From Nymphaea colorata (Eukaryota > Streptophyta > Magnoliopsida > Nymphaeales > Nymphaeaceae), in contig NC_045141.1 in NCBI RefSeq assembly GCF_008831285.2, positions 26,091,315 to 26,155,314 of the forward strand: a stretch of 64,000 nucleotides of DNA, given 5' to 3'. Positions 12,901 to 26,317 of the stretch are shown in pieces (positions within the stretch are counted from its first letter, which is position 1; the number at the start of each line of letters is the position of its first letter). The translations under genes and the position numbers were made by a program. The notes beneath the pieces were generated by a model that saw nothing but the letters and a program-made list of their open reading frames with translations, was not told the origin of the DNA and did not search any database.

Positions 12901-14811
12901 AAGCCATATTATACAAATCTTGTCGGATTATTAGAGTTTCATGTCCATGTGTATACTGGAAATATGAGTTGCCACTATGCAGATTAATCTACTCCACGCA
13001 TATGATTAAATTAAGGTCATGACCCAGACACTGGTAGATGAGTCTTCCTCAAGAGTACTGAAAAGGCGTATTTTCCCTGTTTCACGGGCCTATTATGATC
13101 CTTTCTTCTGTATAAGTGCATATGGATATAGATAGAGGCACAAACAGGTTGGATTTGGATCAGATAAACATATAGAGTACGAAGTTCGAGTCAGATTTCA
13201 TTCATACAGACAGAAATAAAGTAAGAAAAAAAAAAAACCCATAACTGAAACTGCACCTTTTTCACCCATAATTATAATTAGGGGGGTGTCAAGAGGTGGA
13301 AATATCTGATCTGGCTATAAACTAGTTGATCCGGACCTGTCCCATCAAATTCCGCCGGAAAAACTAGACGTAATCCCGTTCAAGAACATACAAATGAAAA
13401 AAAAGTGTCCATACCCAATAAATATTCCATTACATTGAACGTCTGTGAGCACTCTTCAGGACCAAAGGACGTCTGAATTAGACCACCCCCCCAACAAGAC
13501 TTCACCAGCAATAGACATCTCATTTTATTACTCGTCCATGGATACCTCTTTCTTGCATACCAAATCCGAATCTAATCAGATCAAGCTTTGTCCAGCTTCA
13601 TTGGCTAAGACCCTGGGACCGCAGACAAGCCAATGGAATAAAACAAAGCCTTGTTTGGACTTGTCCATTCAGGTTGAAATTTGAATAATGATCATTGTCC
13701 GCATGCACCTCACAAGCTGAGCTCATGATCATGAGGGAGCAGAGATGCGAGCCAAACAGAAACCTGCAGCAGATTTTTCAAGAAAAAACTTCTATTTGTC
13801 TTAATATGGATAATGCGTAAAACTTACAACCTTTCAAAGCTCCTGCTCGCTCGTTCTCACTTAGTGATGGGTAGTGCAACCAGTTGGACTGTGCTGCATG
13901 TATTAACGTTATCGTTGGTTTGATTTTGGAAGAGGCTATGTTGATGGTATTGAGGAGCGCTAAATATTTTAGCTGATCAGTTACCAGCGACGAACAGGAG
14001 TGAACAGTTTGCGTGCCAAACCCAGCTGGGTCAGGAGCTATATACTCGCCTTGTTTGTCCACTGGTCATACCAAACCCATTGACTCACCAATGCATGCTG
14101 TTTCTTGTCAAGTGCTCCTACCTAACGAAGACAAATGATGATGCACAGAGAGAGAGAGCGAGAGAGGGAGAGAGTATTCGGTCTTTCTGCTCCATCTTTC
14201 AAAATTAATTTGAAGCATGTATGAGTTGTTAAATATATAAGAATGACTTCCTTTTTTTGTTTTCTCTTCTCAGCAATTTCCATTATCTTTCCTTAACACC
14301 TCGAATGGGTTGCCCAAGCAATTAGTGATTGGCTGTGGGAGACAATTAAAATATGGTGACAAACAAGTTGGACCAACATGGCGATTAAAATAAAGATGCA
14401 GTCAGTATCAATCACGTGGCACATCCTCATCGTGGCCGCACACTCAATGCATCCTCCCCAAGTATCTTTTATTTTCTTAACCCTTCCCTTTCCATTAATT
14501 TATGCCCTTCCTTAACCAAAGTTATGCCTCGCTGCATTTCTTTAGGTACACTTGATGATGGTCCCTTTTTAAAGTAGATGGTGCCCCTACTTGTTTTCTC
14601 CATTCAATATAATACTCAAATTCCATGTTGGGCGTGGAATATTATATTTAAAAGTAGGTCTAAAGTGTTTGTCAATTAACTGCAGATAAGCCCCAACACC
14701 CACAGTGGACTAGGTGTGAGGCTCACTGCAGCATCGGTTTCACTCTTTATTGGTGATCATGGGTAGCTCTAGGTTTGGCAGATGGTTCCATGGTACTTAG
14801 GTTGCTTGCTT

Positions 14812-14812
<1 letters not shown>

Positions 14813-14853
<41 letters not shown>
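14813..14853. repeat. (GA)n microsatellite
   Basis: About 20 GA units, followed about 35 bases downstream by a T-homopolymer of roughly 23 bases. Confidence 0.92.
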
Positions 14854-14855
<2 letters not shown>

Positions 14856-17800
14856 ATTTGGTTGCACTGTATTGGTTTTTTGAGGATTTTTTTTTTTTTT
14901 TTTTTTTTTTACTTTAGAACTCAGACTAACTTGTGGTGGATATGCTTAATTATCATGTTGAGACAGCACCCTATTCTGCAAGTTTAACGGCAAAAAGCCA
15001 ATGGCTTTGCCGATGAAATTGAATTCAGCCATAAGGATTCATGTTAAGATGGTGGTTGAAATGATTGGGATTGTGATGGCAATGCACCCAGCCTGTTGCT
15101 TTTCCGTTCTCTTTTTGGGAGGAGGAAAATTTCTTGACAATGGAGGGCCCTGCTTGCCGATAGATTTCTAAATTGGTAGGCATTTGAAATTTAGTTGCTA
15201 GTCTGTATTTGCAAGTTTCATTCTACTTGGTCAAACATTTAATTATATTAGTCCACTGATTTTCATCGCTTGGAAAAGTACTAGGCAAAGGATATATACA
15301 GCATCTTTGTCAAGAACATCTACAAACAGATGGCATATGTGAATCAAAGATTGCACAACAAAAGGATGAGCAGGAATTTCAGATCTAGTATTATTTAAAC
15401 GAAAAATGTCCGTATATCACAGCTGACAACTTCAAATGAACTTGTGAGAAAACACTCGATGTTTGTGTTGCTATACTGATCTGGAACACATAGAAAGATT
15501 TATCTTCAAGTTCTAAGCGAGGTGTTGTTGCTGATATCAAGAAATATTCACTGCTTAGCTTCCTAAATGGATTTCCCTAATGAGATCATAACCTACAACT
15601 TCTATGTTAAGGTCTTGGAAAGCAAGATGTCTCATGGAGTACCACTTCTGGTTGAGGAATGCTTGCAGTTCTGGTCAAGAAACGTTTCTTTTATGCAAAC
15701 CTTCCTCGGTTTGGGTGTCATGGATCCTACGGGCCCCGACATTTGCATAGTTCGACGGATAATAATAATAATAACAACAGCAATAATAATAACATAGATG
15801 CGAAAATTACGTGCAAGTGAAAAGGCTGATCAAACATTTAGTTATTCGGATGTTTACATATAAAATCCATATCTTAAGCTAATTGCATATATGCATGAGA
15901 TCTTCATTAGTCTGCCAGTTGTGAATCACCTTTGAAAGTAGGGCAACTTTTATTAAAAACTGATCAGAACATACCAACATGTTAGGAGTTAAGCAAAAGT
16001 ATATCTTACTAATTAATTAAGAATGCCATTGATATTAGGCACAAGCACGATGTACATTCATAAGATTCTCTGGCTTCATGAGCTTTGTTTTTCATCACCC
16101 AATAAGTTAATGAAGATGGTTTTATTAAGGGAATCACGTACATTTCCCCTCCTCATATATATGGCATATATATCGCCTAAATGATCACGATTGGTCATGG
16201 GCCCTAATAATATTGATTCAATATTTGCCATAGCTTAGCAATATCAGAGAATGTTCTATCTCCAATTAAGCACTTTGGAATTGTGTGATGACACTTTTTT
16301 AAGAAGACAGACACATTATATAGATGTCCACAAGCTGCAAAGGATTTATATAGCCTTAAGAATAGCAAGCAAACATTCATTATGTTAGATGTCTGCAACC
16401 ATCCATAAGAAATCAAAGAAAGGAAAAAATAGTTTTTCTTCTGTAAAGGAAAAACACTACTTATAAAAAATAAATTTAAATGGTGTTCTTTCATTCTGAG
16501 CCTAAGCTTTGTTTCGAAAGGAACTGGTATATAGGCAAGTGTACTTTCATGCTCTTGATAAATCCGACTTAGCCAAGAAGTTTCTTCATGTTGTTTGGTT
16601 AACTAATAGTTGATTACATCTGTCCTATATAGTTGATCAGCTCCATAATCTTTCCTGAACCTTTGAGCTGACGTTGTAAAATTATTCTTTTTTTTTTGCC
16701 ACTAGCTGCTGCAACGATTACACTGTGGCATCATAAAAAATAGGACTTATTTAAATATAACGAGTACTTTACATGCACTAAATCTTTTGAAGTGGATAAG
16801 GCCATGTAACATTCTGAATTTTAGCTGCCTAGGCTTTTGATCCATATAATAATTTATAGATGGCTAATTTAGCTTCTTGTCATTAGTCGGAAACCCCAAA
16901 AGAGGAGAGAAAAATATTTATTATCGCTAGGTAAATATCCGGAGATTTTTATATTTAATAATTTCCAAACAGCGTAAATAGGCATATTATATGAACGCTT
17001 GTACGTGAGGCACACATTGGTTTCCAGCATCAAATGATTGAAGAAAGGAATCTTCTCAAGTTTTTAAGGTCTTTATGTTATTTATAAAGTTTAGTAGGAA
17101 GTCCAGAGGGCGCATACAATATAAAAAGGTTGAATTTTTCCCATGAATATTTAAGTAATATTTAACTAACCTTAAAGGTTAGCTTATAACCTTTTTATAC
17201 AGATTTAAAAACTCAGATTTAGCCTATGTGATAGCTTTCAAAAAGCACTTCCAAAAGGAAAAAAGTCCTGAGTAAATCCTATATACCCGTTATTGGCATT
17301 CACGATCGAATGCTAAAAAATGCTATATGTTTCAACAAATGGCTGTTTAGATAATGCTAGTCAACCTTTAAACTATGCAGGGAAGGGGAAAAAAGGGACT
17401 TCGTGTGCGTTTGTGTGTGTGTGTATAAAGAGCTAAAGTCATTTTTTTCTTATAATTTTGACAGGCTAGCTTCATTACTCGGACTAAGGATTCCATTGAG
17501 ATATAAAGAAATGTGAAGGATTTAAAAACACACACACGCACGTTTAATATAATTGATCTCGGCTTGAAATTCCTAGGGAGGAATGATATAATTGAAATAT
17601 ATATATATATATATGTTTAAAAGCTTATTAAGTAAACACAAGATGATGTATTAATCAGGAAACTAGGTGATCGAAAAAAATTTAGTACTAGTAGGCTATT
17701 GTATGAACCACTAGCTTGCTTCTCTCGTAATCAACATGTGCGTGCCATCTTGTTCGGGCGATGGCAGTTCGTGCTTTAAATTAATTGTCAGGATGTGTGC

Positions 17801-19298
17801 CGATACATTAATAACTAAAAAAAAAACAATTGCTGCTATATGTGAAGGATCATCATGTATGTATTTACCGAGATAATTTATAAGATCAAAGCCAATGCCA
17901 TTTAAATGTTCATTGTTGGTGCGAGCTGGTTGAGTTGGATAAAGGATATCCAGTTGAATTAGGAAAGTTATGAACTGATTAATGCTCTAGACGTACATCT
18001 CTTTAGGTAGTATTCAACCTTCAACCGTCTTGAGAGTTGCCAAACCCTTTCAAACGGGCCATCTTGACCGAAAAAACTTATGCAAGGATGAATTTCTTTA
18101 AGAGCAGAAAAGCAAAAAGTCTGTCATCGTAGCACTTAATTCGCCTGTTTTTCTCCACAGATCGGTAACAGAGAACAATCAGAAATTTGGAAACAGGACA
18201 AAAGGATGACCCTGAATAAATGACATTAAATGTAGTGCAATCAAACTGATGGGTTGCGTTTTTTCTGTTGAAAAACAGTAGTCGAAGTTTAAAATCTGCG
18301 GTTTAGAGTTTAGACTGTCTGGATGCCTAAGCAGGTGTAGGCTTTGAAGGTGGGAATACCAAAGAGAGGTTTTATAAGACCACATATTCCTGGTTGCAGC
18401 TTTCTTCCTGCTTGCTTTCCTTCCAAGGAGATGATGACAGGGAAAGCAAGCTCGGTATTGTTGACAACATCTTCTACCACACATATGCATTTGGTCCCAC
18501 CACCTTCCTTCACAGAGAAGACAAAAACTAAAAGAGACAACTACGAAACTAACTGGAAGAAGGCTACGCAGAGGGAGAGAGAGAGAGAGAGACATTGACG
18601 ATCAACATCACCAAATATTTTCTCGTTCATATGGGGCTGTCTCTCTTTCATAGCGTTTGATGGCGCTCCAAATTTTTTAAGGCAAATCCCTTAGAAAGTA
18701 GGCTCGTGAAATTTTCAAAGTCTGAAATGGGGAGCTCCACTGCTTTCTCTCCCTGAGTTTTTGCTCATTTAGGCGCTGCTCGAGTGAAAATTTTCTTGGG
18801 AATTTTCTTTCAGTCATGCGTTTGACATTAAGACATGGAGACTTAGGGGCAGGGAAACGAAACTTCTCCCATCCATACCGCTTGAAATATTAATCTGTGC
18901 GTATGAAACGGCTCCTCTCATGAGAAAGAAAGAGAGAGAGGATGAGCTTTGTCTCGGACCCATGGAATCATCCCGGAATTTTAGGCCTCGCAACACATGC
19001 ACATACACGAATATAGAGATAGACGATAGACTTTTCTCTCTCTCTCTCAGAGAGAGCAGAAACCAGAGCAGGAGGGATTCATTATTCATGTGGAAGGAAG
19101 GACAGCCTGCCCAGGTTTTGCGGGCAGCTTGACCAATTCCCGATGACAACGACTGCTGGCTCGTGGCCGACATTTCTAGGGTGGCCCCCTTCCCTCCTCC
19201 TCCTTCTCCTCCGCCTTCCCTCTCTCTGGATTAATGTAGACTCACACACGTGACTCACACTCAACGGAGCGCCCTCGCCAGCTTCGTCTTCGCCCTTG

Positions 19299-19372
19299 GT
19301 CTCCACCACCACCACAACTGGCGCCACAGCCTCCGCCACCACCGGCGCCACCACCACCACCACCACCGGCAT
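19299..19372. repeat. CCA/CAC trinucleotide-rich tract
   Basis: Imperfect runs of CCA/CAC interspersed with GGCGCC. It produces histidine-rich frames on the plus strand and valine-rich frames on the minus strand, neither with a domain. Treated as low-complexity sequence, not as a gene. Confidence 0.75.
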
Positions 19373-20911
19373 CTAGGTGGTTGGCACTTGGCACGTATCC
19401 CAAACTTAATTTCTTTAAAACTACACCTAACGGCTATTAATATTATTCTTCCAAGTTTTTAATCTCATCGGTACAGGCATTACCCATATTTGGTCCCCCC
19501 ATCCGCATTAATTATCATCCCCCTTCCTCATCATCATCGTCGTCTAACTTTTGTTTTCCAAGATTCAAATGATCTGCCTGTTTCATTATATAGTGGTAAA
19601 GACCGAGAGATTAATATATCTTATGATTTGGTCCAATTAATCAAAGATCTAAACAGCTCATCATATCATTGGCAATTTTTTATAAACTCGAAAGATGGGT
19701 TTAGATGTACCCGGAAGGGGTGTGTGCCTCTGTATATTTTGTACTTTATAAGTGGATTCAGATACCAGATTCCTAATAATGATCATCAAACGGCTAAAGA
19801 ACAATGTATGTGCTCTTACAATTATTGTGAGAGTAGCTAGGGCCCTTGTGGCTTTTCAATTCATGGGCTTCTCCTTTCCAACAATGTGCTTGTAAAAAAG
19901 GACGTGCGCTAATGGTACATATTAACAAAGCCAAGAAAAGTTGACAGACAGTTGCAATTCATCGTTGAATACGAAAGAGGCCGCAGGTGTGACACTGACT
20001 TATAGGTTACAAAGAGACGAAAAGAAACCCGCATTGCTAAACATAAAATAAGACTTGCTTTTGTTATCATCTCAAAGGAGAAAAGAGGGAGGTCCTTTTT
20101 TTTTTTTTTCTTTTATTGGCTTGCAACCCTCTGCTCACTTTTGCTTCGATATGGTCAAATCACCTCCTTGTTCATTAATTAAGATCATCGAGTCCTTTGG
20201 TTTTTAGGGCAACCATTCTCTTGTGGAGTCACGAGGGAATAAATCAATCTTTATATAGAAGGTTCAAACTTTGAATGCTAATTTCCTTATAGATGCAGCC
20301 ATGTCGGCCCAGTTAAAGGCTTGGCCTAAATCCTTTTAGGGCCAAGCCAATGCTGTTGACCGAGTTCGAATTACTAACCTTTCATGAGTCTATCCCAAAA
20401 TCTTTTAGCCTTGTAAGGATGAGGACTCCTTGTCAAGAAAAAGTAGATCACTTAATGGACTAGATTTAAGGTCGATTTTCGTGCCCTAATGGTCGAAAAA
20501 TACGGATTCACCCACGTGTCGATCCAGCATCTTCGCGCGTCGTGTCCATGGTGATTGGGACCAGGCAGGTGGAGGGGACCACGTTGTTGGTGTGGTGTGG
20601 GAGACTCGATAAGCTGCATTGAATTGAATTGGGTTGATTTGATCTGGAGATGAGATGAGATGAGATGGAAGTGTGGATGGGGACGCTCAGGTTGGCCAAG
20701 GAAACCCCAGCCATTGATTGATTAATCAGCAAAGTTTTAAGGCAAGTTGATCTTCTTTTCTTTGTTTGAACCCCAACTTGAGAGTTGGAGAAGGGAGAGA
20801 GCCAATAATGCACCGGTGACGACAGAGAGCCGGCCAAAGAGACAATGTGGGCCCCACACGCCGCATCATCCCACTTGCCCCCTTTCTCTCTCTCTCTCTC
20901 TCTCATTCATC

Positions 20912-20920
20912 AAACCCTAA
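20912..20920 (+). promoter_or_regulatory. Telo-box (AAACCCTAA) upstream of the clade A AHL gene
   Basis: Exact AAACCCTAA between two CT tracts, about 410 bases before the AHL start codon. Telo-boxes in plant 5' regions bind TRB-type factors and often occur with CT-rich leaders. The role here is inferred from sequence and position only. Confidence 0.4.
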
Positions 20921-21328
20921 TCCAGAGGCCTCTCTCTCTCTCTCTCTCTCACATTAGAGAGCTTTTTTTAATGATTAGTATTATTACACACTCAAGTACT
21001 GAACGGCTGTTGGGATGCCTGCTGCCCTTCCCTCTCTCTTCGTTTCTTTCTTTTATCCTTCTTTCTCCCTACCTCTTCACTCCGTCGCCACTCCCTCAAC
21101 AGTTCTTCTTGGAGTTCCGAGAGCTCTCTTTCATCTTTTATATTTCTTGTTGCTTTAAAAAAAAAAAAAAAAAAAAAAAAGGAGTGGGAGAAAGAAATAG
21201 AGAGAGAAAATAAAAAATATCTCCTCTTCTTTCTCATATTATATTCTTTGTTTTTTCGAATTATCTTGATTTGTTTTCTTTTTCCAAAGAGAGGGAGGAT
21301 TTTCCCTCCTTGGATGTAAAAGAGATCA

Positions 21329-22225
21329 ATGGCAGGGCTCGATCTTGGCACTGCGACGAGGTTCATCCATCACCAGCAGCAGCAGCTGCACCACCGGCCG
21401 GACTTGCACCTGCAGCAGCGACACCCCGGCGACTCCGATGACGACGGCAGTAACCACGCGGTCAACGGCCGGCTGGGCGCTGTGGAGGAGGACGACGAGC
21501 GGATGGCGTCCGGCGGTGGGGGAGGCGGTGGGCTAGAGCTGGTCGCCGCGTCCGGAGCCGGAGATGTTGTCGGACGCCGGCCGCGGGGTCGGCCCCCGGG
21601 ATCTAAGAATAAGCCCAAGCCCCCTGTGATCATCACCAGGGAGAGCCCCAACACCCTTCGAGCACACATTCTTGAGGTCGCCAGCGGCAGCGACATCTAC
21701 GACTGCATCGCCAACTACGCCCGACGCCGGCAGCGCGGCGTCTGTGTCCTTAGCGGCAGTGGCACCGTTACCAACGTCACCCTCCGACAGCCTGCCGCAG
21801 CAGGGGCTATCGTCACCCTCCACGGCCGCTTCGAGATCCTCTCCCTCTCCGGCTCGTTCCTGCCACCGCCTGCTCCTCCCGGCGCAACCAGCCTCACCGT
21901 TTTCCTCGCCGGCGGCCAAGGCCAAGTTGTCGGTGGCAGTGTAGTCGGTGCACTCATCGCCGCGGGCCCCGTCATGGTGATAGCTTCCTCGTTCACCAAC
22001 GTAGCCTACGAGCGGCTGCCACTCGAGGAAGAGGAGGAGCCGCAGGCGCAGGTCCAGGCACCGTCCTTGAGCCAGCCGCTGGGGATGCAGGCCGCTGGTG
22101 GGCAGTTTGCCGACCCATCCTTAGGGCTTCCCTTGTTCAATTTGCCTCTCAACGTTGGTGGCAATTGTCAGCTGCCGGTGGACTCACACGGCTGGGCAGC
22201 CAATTCTGGCCGGCCGCCCTTCTAA
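21329..22225 (+). CDS. AHL: AT-hook motif nuclear-localized protein, clade A (AHL21/AHL23-like)
   Basis: Chromatin-associated regulator that binds AT-rich DNA and forms complexes through its PPC/DUF296 domain, in the nucleus. The 298-residue product starts [12 protein letters not shown], as in the AHL21/AHL23 subgroup. It has a His/Gln-rich stretch (14-31), an acidic and glycine-rich stretch (37-68), and one type I AT-hook, [17 protein letters not shown], at 83-99. The PPC domain runs from about 106 to 225 and contains the conserved core GRFEIL at 168-173 (approximate), [14 protein letters not shown], and [20 protein letters not shown]. An acidic [11 protein letters not shown] stretch follows, and the tail ends in GRPPF, close to the APF-type ends of this subgroup. 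One uninterrupted exon is normal for clade A AHLs. The start is chosen because the conserved N-terminus begins there. Arabidopsis relatives act in flower patterning (GIANT KILLER, AHL21) and growth; the exact orthologue is not settled. Confidence 0.96.
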   Translation: MAGLDLGTATRFIHHQQQQLHHRPDLHLQQRHPGDSDDDGSNHAVNGRLGAVEEDDERMASGGGGGGGLELVAASGAGDVVGRRPRGRPPGSKNKPKPPVIITRESPNTLRAHILEVASGSDIYDCIANYARRRQRGVCVLSGSGTVTNVTLRQPAAAGAIVTLHGRFEILSLSGSFLPPPAPPGATSLTVFLAGGQGQVVGGSVVGALIAAGPVMVIASSFTNVAYERLPLEEEEEPQAQVQAPSLSQPLGMQAAGGQFADPSLGLPLFNLPLNVGGNCQLPVDSHGWAANSGRPPF

Positions 22226-23366
22226 TTAAACCGGTTGTAGTGGTAGTGGGGAAGGGAAAGGAGAAAAGGTTCCCTTCTTTTCTATTTTTCCTCTTCTGCT
22301 ACTTCTCTTTGTTGCATGTTTTGTGTTTATCTGTCGTTGGTGGGCTCTCGAAATGTGGGGAAGTGAGTTCTTTCTTTAATCTGAGTTTCATGGACAAGGA
22401 AAATGAAGGAAAGAAAGAAGTTGATCAACGGGGGTTGGAATCAGAAGAGGAGAAAGAGGGAGAGAGCGAGAAGCAGGATCCAGTTTTCATCATTGAAGAA
22501 GAAACACGTCCCTGTGAACATCAAAGGTTAGAGTGCATATTCATGGAGTTTCATCATGTACAATTACTCTCTATCTCTCTTTCTCTCTCTCTCTCTCTGT
22601 CTCTCTATCTCTCTCTCGTTGGTTTTGTATTTTTTGTTTTTCCTTTTTCTTTTATGTATCAAACGTTTTTCTTTCATAAGTAACCAGTTTGAGGCTTTGC
22701 ACTTGCTTGGAAGCTCCTTCTCTCATGTCCTGTGTCATGTCTTTCGAAAACATCACACTAATAATTGCACGTTCAAACTTCGTCGACTGAAACCATGGCC
22801 GCCATGATCATTTAACAGCAGCAGCAGCACCGAATCTTACTCCTTTCGGTTACTGAACTCAGTGATCGTGGCAAATTGAAGGACAGTAGGAATACTGCAA
22901 CAATTTATGGTGTGATCACATAGAAATTGTTTGATGCTTTTCTGTGGGTACTAATGACACTGTGCATGGCTCCCTCTTTTTGTCAGTAAATGTTGTTGAT
23001 GGGTCTTTCTAATTACGGACCTGATTTTAGTTAGCGTGCTGAAAGAACGACTAGTACATAGGAAAGCATCTTGGAAGATGCAGTTTAGTTTAGATTTCTT
23101 TGGTGAAATTGTATGATCAAGCCTTTTTCTTTTCTTTCTTGTTGTTGATTATCTTTCCCTAGTTTGCTAACCCCCAAAAACTTAGGTGCTTTTCGTCTTC
23201 TGCTTTTGTCAGTGTGATGCTCTAAAACCACACTGAAAACTGTTGTCTTGTTTGAATTCATCATGTGTCGTAATATACGAGCAACTATGTGCTCTTCATA
23301 GTGCAAACTGTTGCAGAGATCCCAGTCGAAAGATTTTCTCTTTGATCAGACCATGTTAAAAGCTAA

Positions 23367-23370
<4 letters not shown>

Positions 23371-23454
<84 letters not shown>
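23371..23454. repeat. (CT)n microsatellite, 84 bp
   Basis: About 41 CT units with one interruption near 23432-23434. It is the longest CT tract in the window. The Arg-Glu open frames on the minus strand here are artefacts of the repeat. Confidence 0.95.
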
Positions 23455-25919
23455 TGTGTATATATAGATAGATAGAATAGGTAGCAGAGACTCTGGACTA
23501 TTTGTTCCAAGGAGAAGTGTGCAATCAACTGACCTTACCAACTTCAAGGGATAAAACGCATGGGTTGGCATTCACCATACTGCTCCTTCAATCTTCATGT
23601 TGTGCAGCATGTCCTAACAGCAGAAACTTCTCGCCGCACTCGTCCTTTGTTTTGCTAGTTCAAACTAACATTGTCTCTAGTGCATCGGTTAAAATGCCAA
23701 CCAACTGACTAGAAGCAACATATCTTTTAGCTATTAATCTCTAAACCTTGTGTGCTTGGTGCTTGGTGCTTTCCTCATGCATGGTGTTCAACAAAAAATT
23801 TCTGATCTTAACTTTTGCGTTAAAGTTGCATAGCTTTCAGCTTGCACACTTTGATATTAATTTTCATGTCGTTTCTCTTATACATTTTTGTCTGAGTTGA
23901 GAGAAGAACCGCTGCTATAAGGCTCTACAGGAGGATATCTATGTAGAGAAAATTTTCCTTCTCTCAAATGCTCCTCAACATGGTGCGTTATTGACATGCT
24001 TATTTTATAGTTTCAGTGATGTTTTTGATCTTCCATGTGGTGAAAATGTGTGGTTTATGTTGAAACCAGTACATGTGCAGTTCAAAATTCATTTTAAAGT
24101 GTGCTTATGGTTCCAAAGTTCCCTTTTTTCTATGCTTATGGTTCCAAAGTCCCCTTTTTTTAATCGTCGTAGGGAGCTATAAGAGGAAAAACCTCTTGCT
24201 AAAGCAACGTCACGCATGACTGTGCTGCCCATTCTAAATTTGCTAGAGAACTTAGCTAGGTTTTAGAGGGAGAAAAACGAGTTCTCCCAATTTTTTTGGT
24301 TGGTCAAGCTAATTGAACACGTTCCTGATATAGCATGCATGAACTATAAGATGATTTCGGGATATTGACCGTATATAGGTTTCTTTCACTATATAATATA
24401 CTGCATCATACACGTTGAGAAATTTGTTGTAGCCTTATAATCACAGTTCAGGCCAATTGCATAATATAGTTCCCTGCATTTGGTTTTAAGTTATGATTGG
24501 ATTGTTTGGGCTTGGTACGTAAGAAGAAGGTTTTGTTGATTTTAAATTCATGAATGGCCCTACTTCTTTTATCAACAATTCCATATTCTACAAGTGCCGA
24601 ACTCACGAGCACACAAAAAACCTGAAACATATTTGTGATTTGATCGCCCCGATCATGACCAAGTGGTAGGACGGTGAAACCTATACACATTTATTTATAT
24701 ATGGCTTCTGTCTTCTAAAGAGCATAAGGACATCAACTCGGGATCTGGACGGGCCCATCAAATTCGTACCAAAGAAAACTATATGTTTTTTTTTAAAAAA
24801 AAATTGCTATGAAGTTCTACTAACTCAGACTTAGAATCCATTATTTATTTATCTATGCATTACATGAGGCTCCTTGCTTCTTCTTATTGGGATGCTACGA
24901 ATCTTAGGGCTGATCGCTTACCTGCAGCTGCCAACAACGAGCTCGCTTATGAATAAATTTGTAAATCCATTTGGCAATTAAATATCCTTTTCTTAGGCAT
25001 TTCAAAATGCATGCAAGTGCTAGAGTTAGAATTTAACTAATCTAAGCTCGTTTATATTAATTTAACTGTATATTACTATCTCTACAACGCTTAAATGTGC
25101 TCATCATGATGCAGTAGGCAAATCCGTGAGCAACTGGCTAGGTGCATTGATCTATGGCCCAAAGTTCAATCTACAATTAAATGCATGGCTACATATATTT
25201 GCATTGATAATACTCCATCGTGGATTTATCGGCTTGAAGCAAGAGAGCAGGAACCATATTCATTATGCAGCTCCTTTTTTTTCTTGCACGAATATCAGAA
25301 TGTATGTGCTTATGAACAGCTAGCTTCTGGGGTTGGAGCGCAGCTTCACTACATTTAAAACTCACGTATATATTTTACCGCGAAAATTGTGGAAAGCTCA
25401 AAGAAAAATAAACATAAAATAAGGAAGCAGTTCATTGAACTGTGACTTTTCATGATCAGTAGTTATACGACTATGTTAAGCATCTTCACTTGTTAATCGT
25501 CCTTACACCGAAGTTAGGTAGGCCATCGTAACTTACCTTTAAATTATTGCCTGGTCAGAGCACGCTTGTTTTGATGTGTTCGCCCAACAATTGCTAATTC
25601 CACCCTACACAAGGAGTGAAAGAAACACCAACTCAAACACCCTTCTTCCAATTTGCTCCAATGATATAGAAAATTTTGATCTAAACATCACTTAGTTGAA
25701 TTAATATCGGAGAAGGAAATTGCGTTCAACAAGATGGTAACACAATTTTGAATGAGAAAGCAAACCGTGCAGACAGACACATTTGTCAAATTTTATATGA
25801 CTACTAAAAAAATTTAAGAACCACATTTAAACCACTAAATTATTGGCCCCAATTTATAATATTGTAATGACATACAATAAAGAACAAATGGGAGTTACTG
25901 TAAGTACCACATGCAGCTG

Positions 25920-25923
<4 letters not shown>

Positions 25924-25975
<52 letters not shown>

Positions 25976-25988
25976 CGTGTGTGTGTGT
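25924..25988. repeat. (TA)n-(GT)n compound microsatellite
   Basis: TA run followed directly by a GT run with one interruption, ending 5 bases before the first recognisable codon of the LINE remnant. Confidence 0.92.
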
Positions 25989-25993
25989 TTGTT

Positions 25994-26317
25994 GAATCAG
26001 ATTCCTTGTTAGCTGTGAACAAGGTTCTAAAAGACCTGTAGCATCGTGATCTTTTATTTTAGATAGTGAAACAATGTTAAGAATGACTAAGACGTGATTG
26101 GGAGTGTGTCTTATGTCATACGTACAGAGAAGCTAATATGTGTGCGGATTTTCTTGCTTCATAGGGGTTTCAAGGACCTTTTGAAGTGACCATTTTTACC
26201 AATCCACCTGGTCATTTACATCGATTGATTGAGGAGGATCTGATTGGTGTAGCTCGACCTCGTGCTATAGTTAGTTAATGCGGTTCTAAACCGCTTCTTT
26301 GTATCAAAAAAAAAAAA
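25994..26317 (+). mobile_element. 5'-truncated, decayed LINE (non-LTR retrotransposon) 3' end with RNase H remnant and poly(A)
   Basis: Read in one frame from 25994, the sequence gives ESDSLLAVNKVLK, the acidic strand of a plant LINE-type RNase H domain. After several stops, the same frame gives RDWECVLCHTYREANMCADF followed by LAS (about 26090-26161), which matches the final H-x-x-REAN-x-x-AD helix. It then runs on to a TAA at 26276-26278. In-frame stops at 26039-26041, within 26060-26090, and at 26162-26164 show it is dead. A short hairpin (GCGGTT/AACCGC, 26280-26294) and a poly(A) of 12 at 26306-26317 follow the coding end, as expected for a LINE 3' terminus. No reverse transcriptase domain is present, so the copy is 5'-truncated. 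Family level is confident; subfamily is not assigned. Confidence 0.8.

Larger units (their letters stand above)
6479..21328. other. Gene-poor intergenic region, about 14.9 kb
   Basis: The first 300 bases are probably the 3' UTR of the zinc-finger gene. After that no open frame carries a recognisable domain. The region holds several microsatellites and two GC-richer islands, at about 7.86-8.25 kb and 18.8-19.4 kb. The second includes a CCA-rich run at about 19300-19372 that gives low-complexity valine- or histidine-rich frames. The last 400-500 bases, with (CT)n tracts at about 20884-20903 and 20932-20950, a telo-box at 20912-20920 and a poly(A) run at about 21157-21180, look like the promoter and leader of the AHL gene. 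No tRNA, rRNA or known microRNA sequence was recognised. Confidence 0.6.

Noticed and set aside
18179-18598. Overlapping frames of 76-138 residues on both strands
   Set aside because: No recognisable motif, and both strands are open; not supported as a gene.
19082-19372. Valine-rich minus-strand frame
   Set aside because: It comes from CCA/GGT trinucleotide repetition and CT-rich sequence; no domain.
21370-21999. Long minus-strand frames over the clade A AHL gene
   Set aside because: They are GC-rich antisense shadows; the plus strand encodes a complete AT-hook/PPC protein.
23346-23571. Arg-Glu repeat open frames
   Set aside because: Direct translation of the (CT)n/(GA)n microsatellite.
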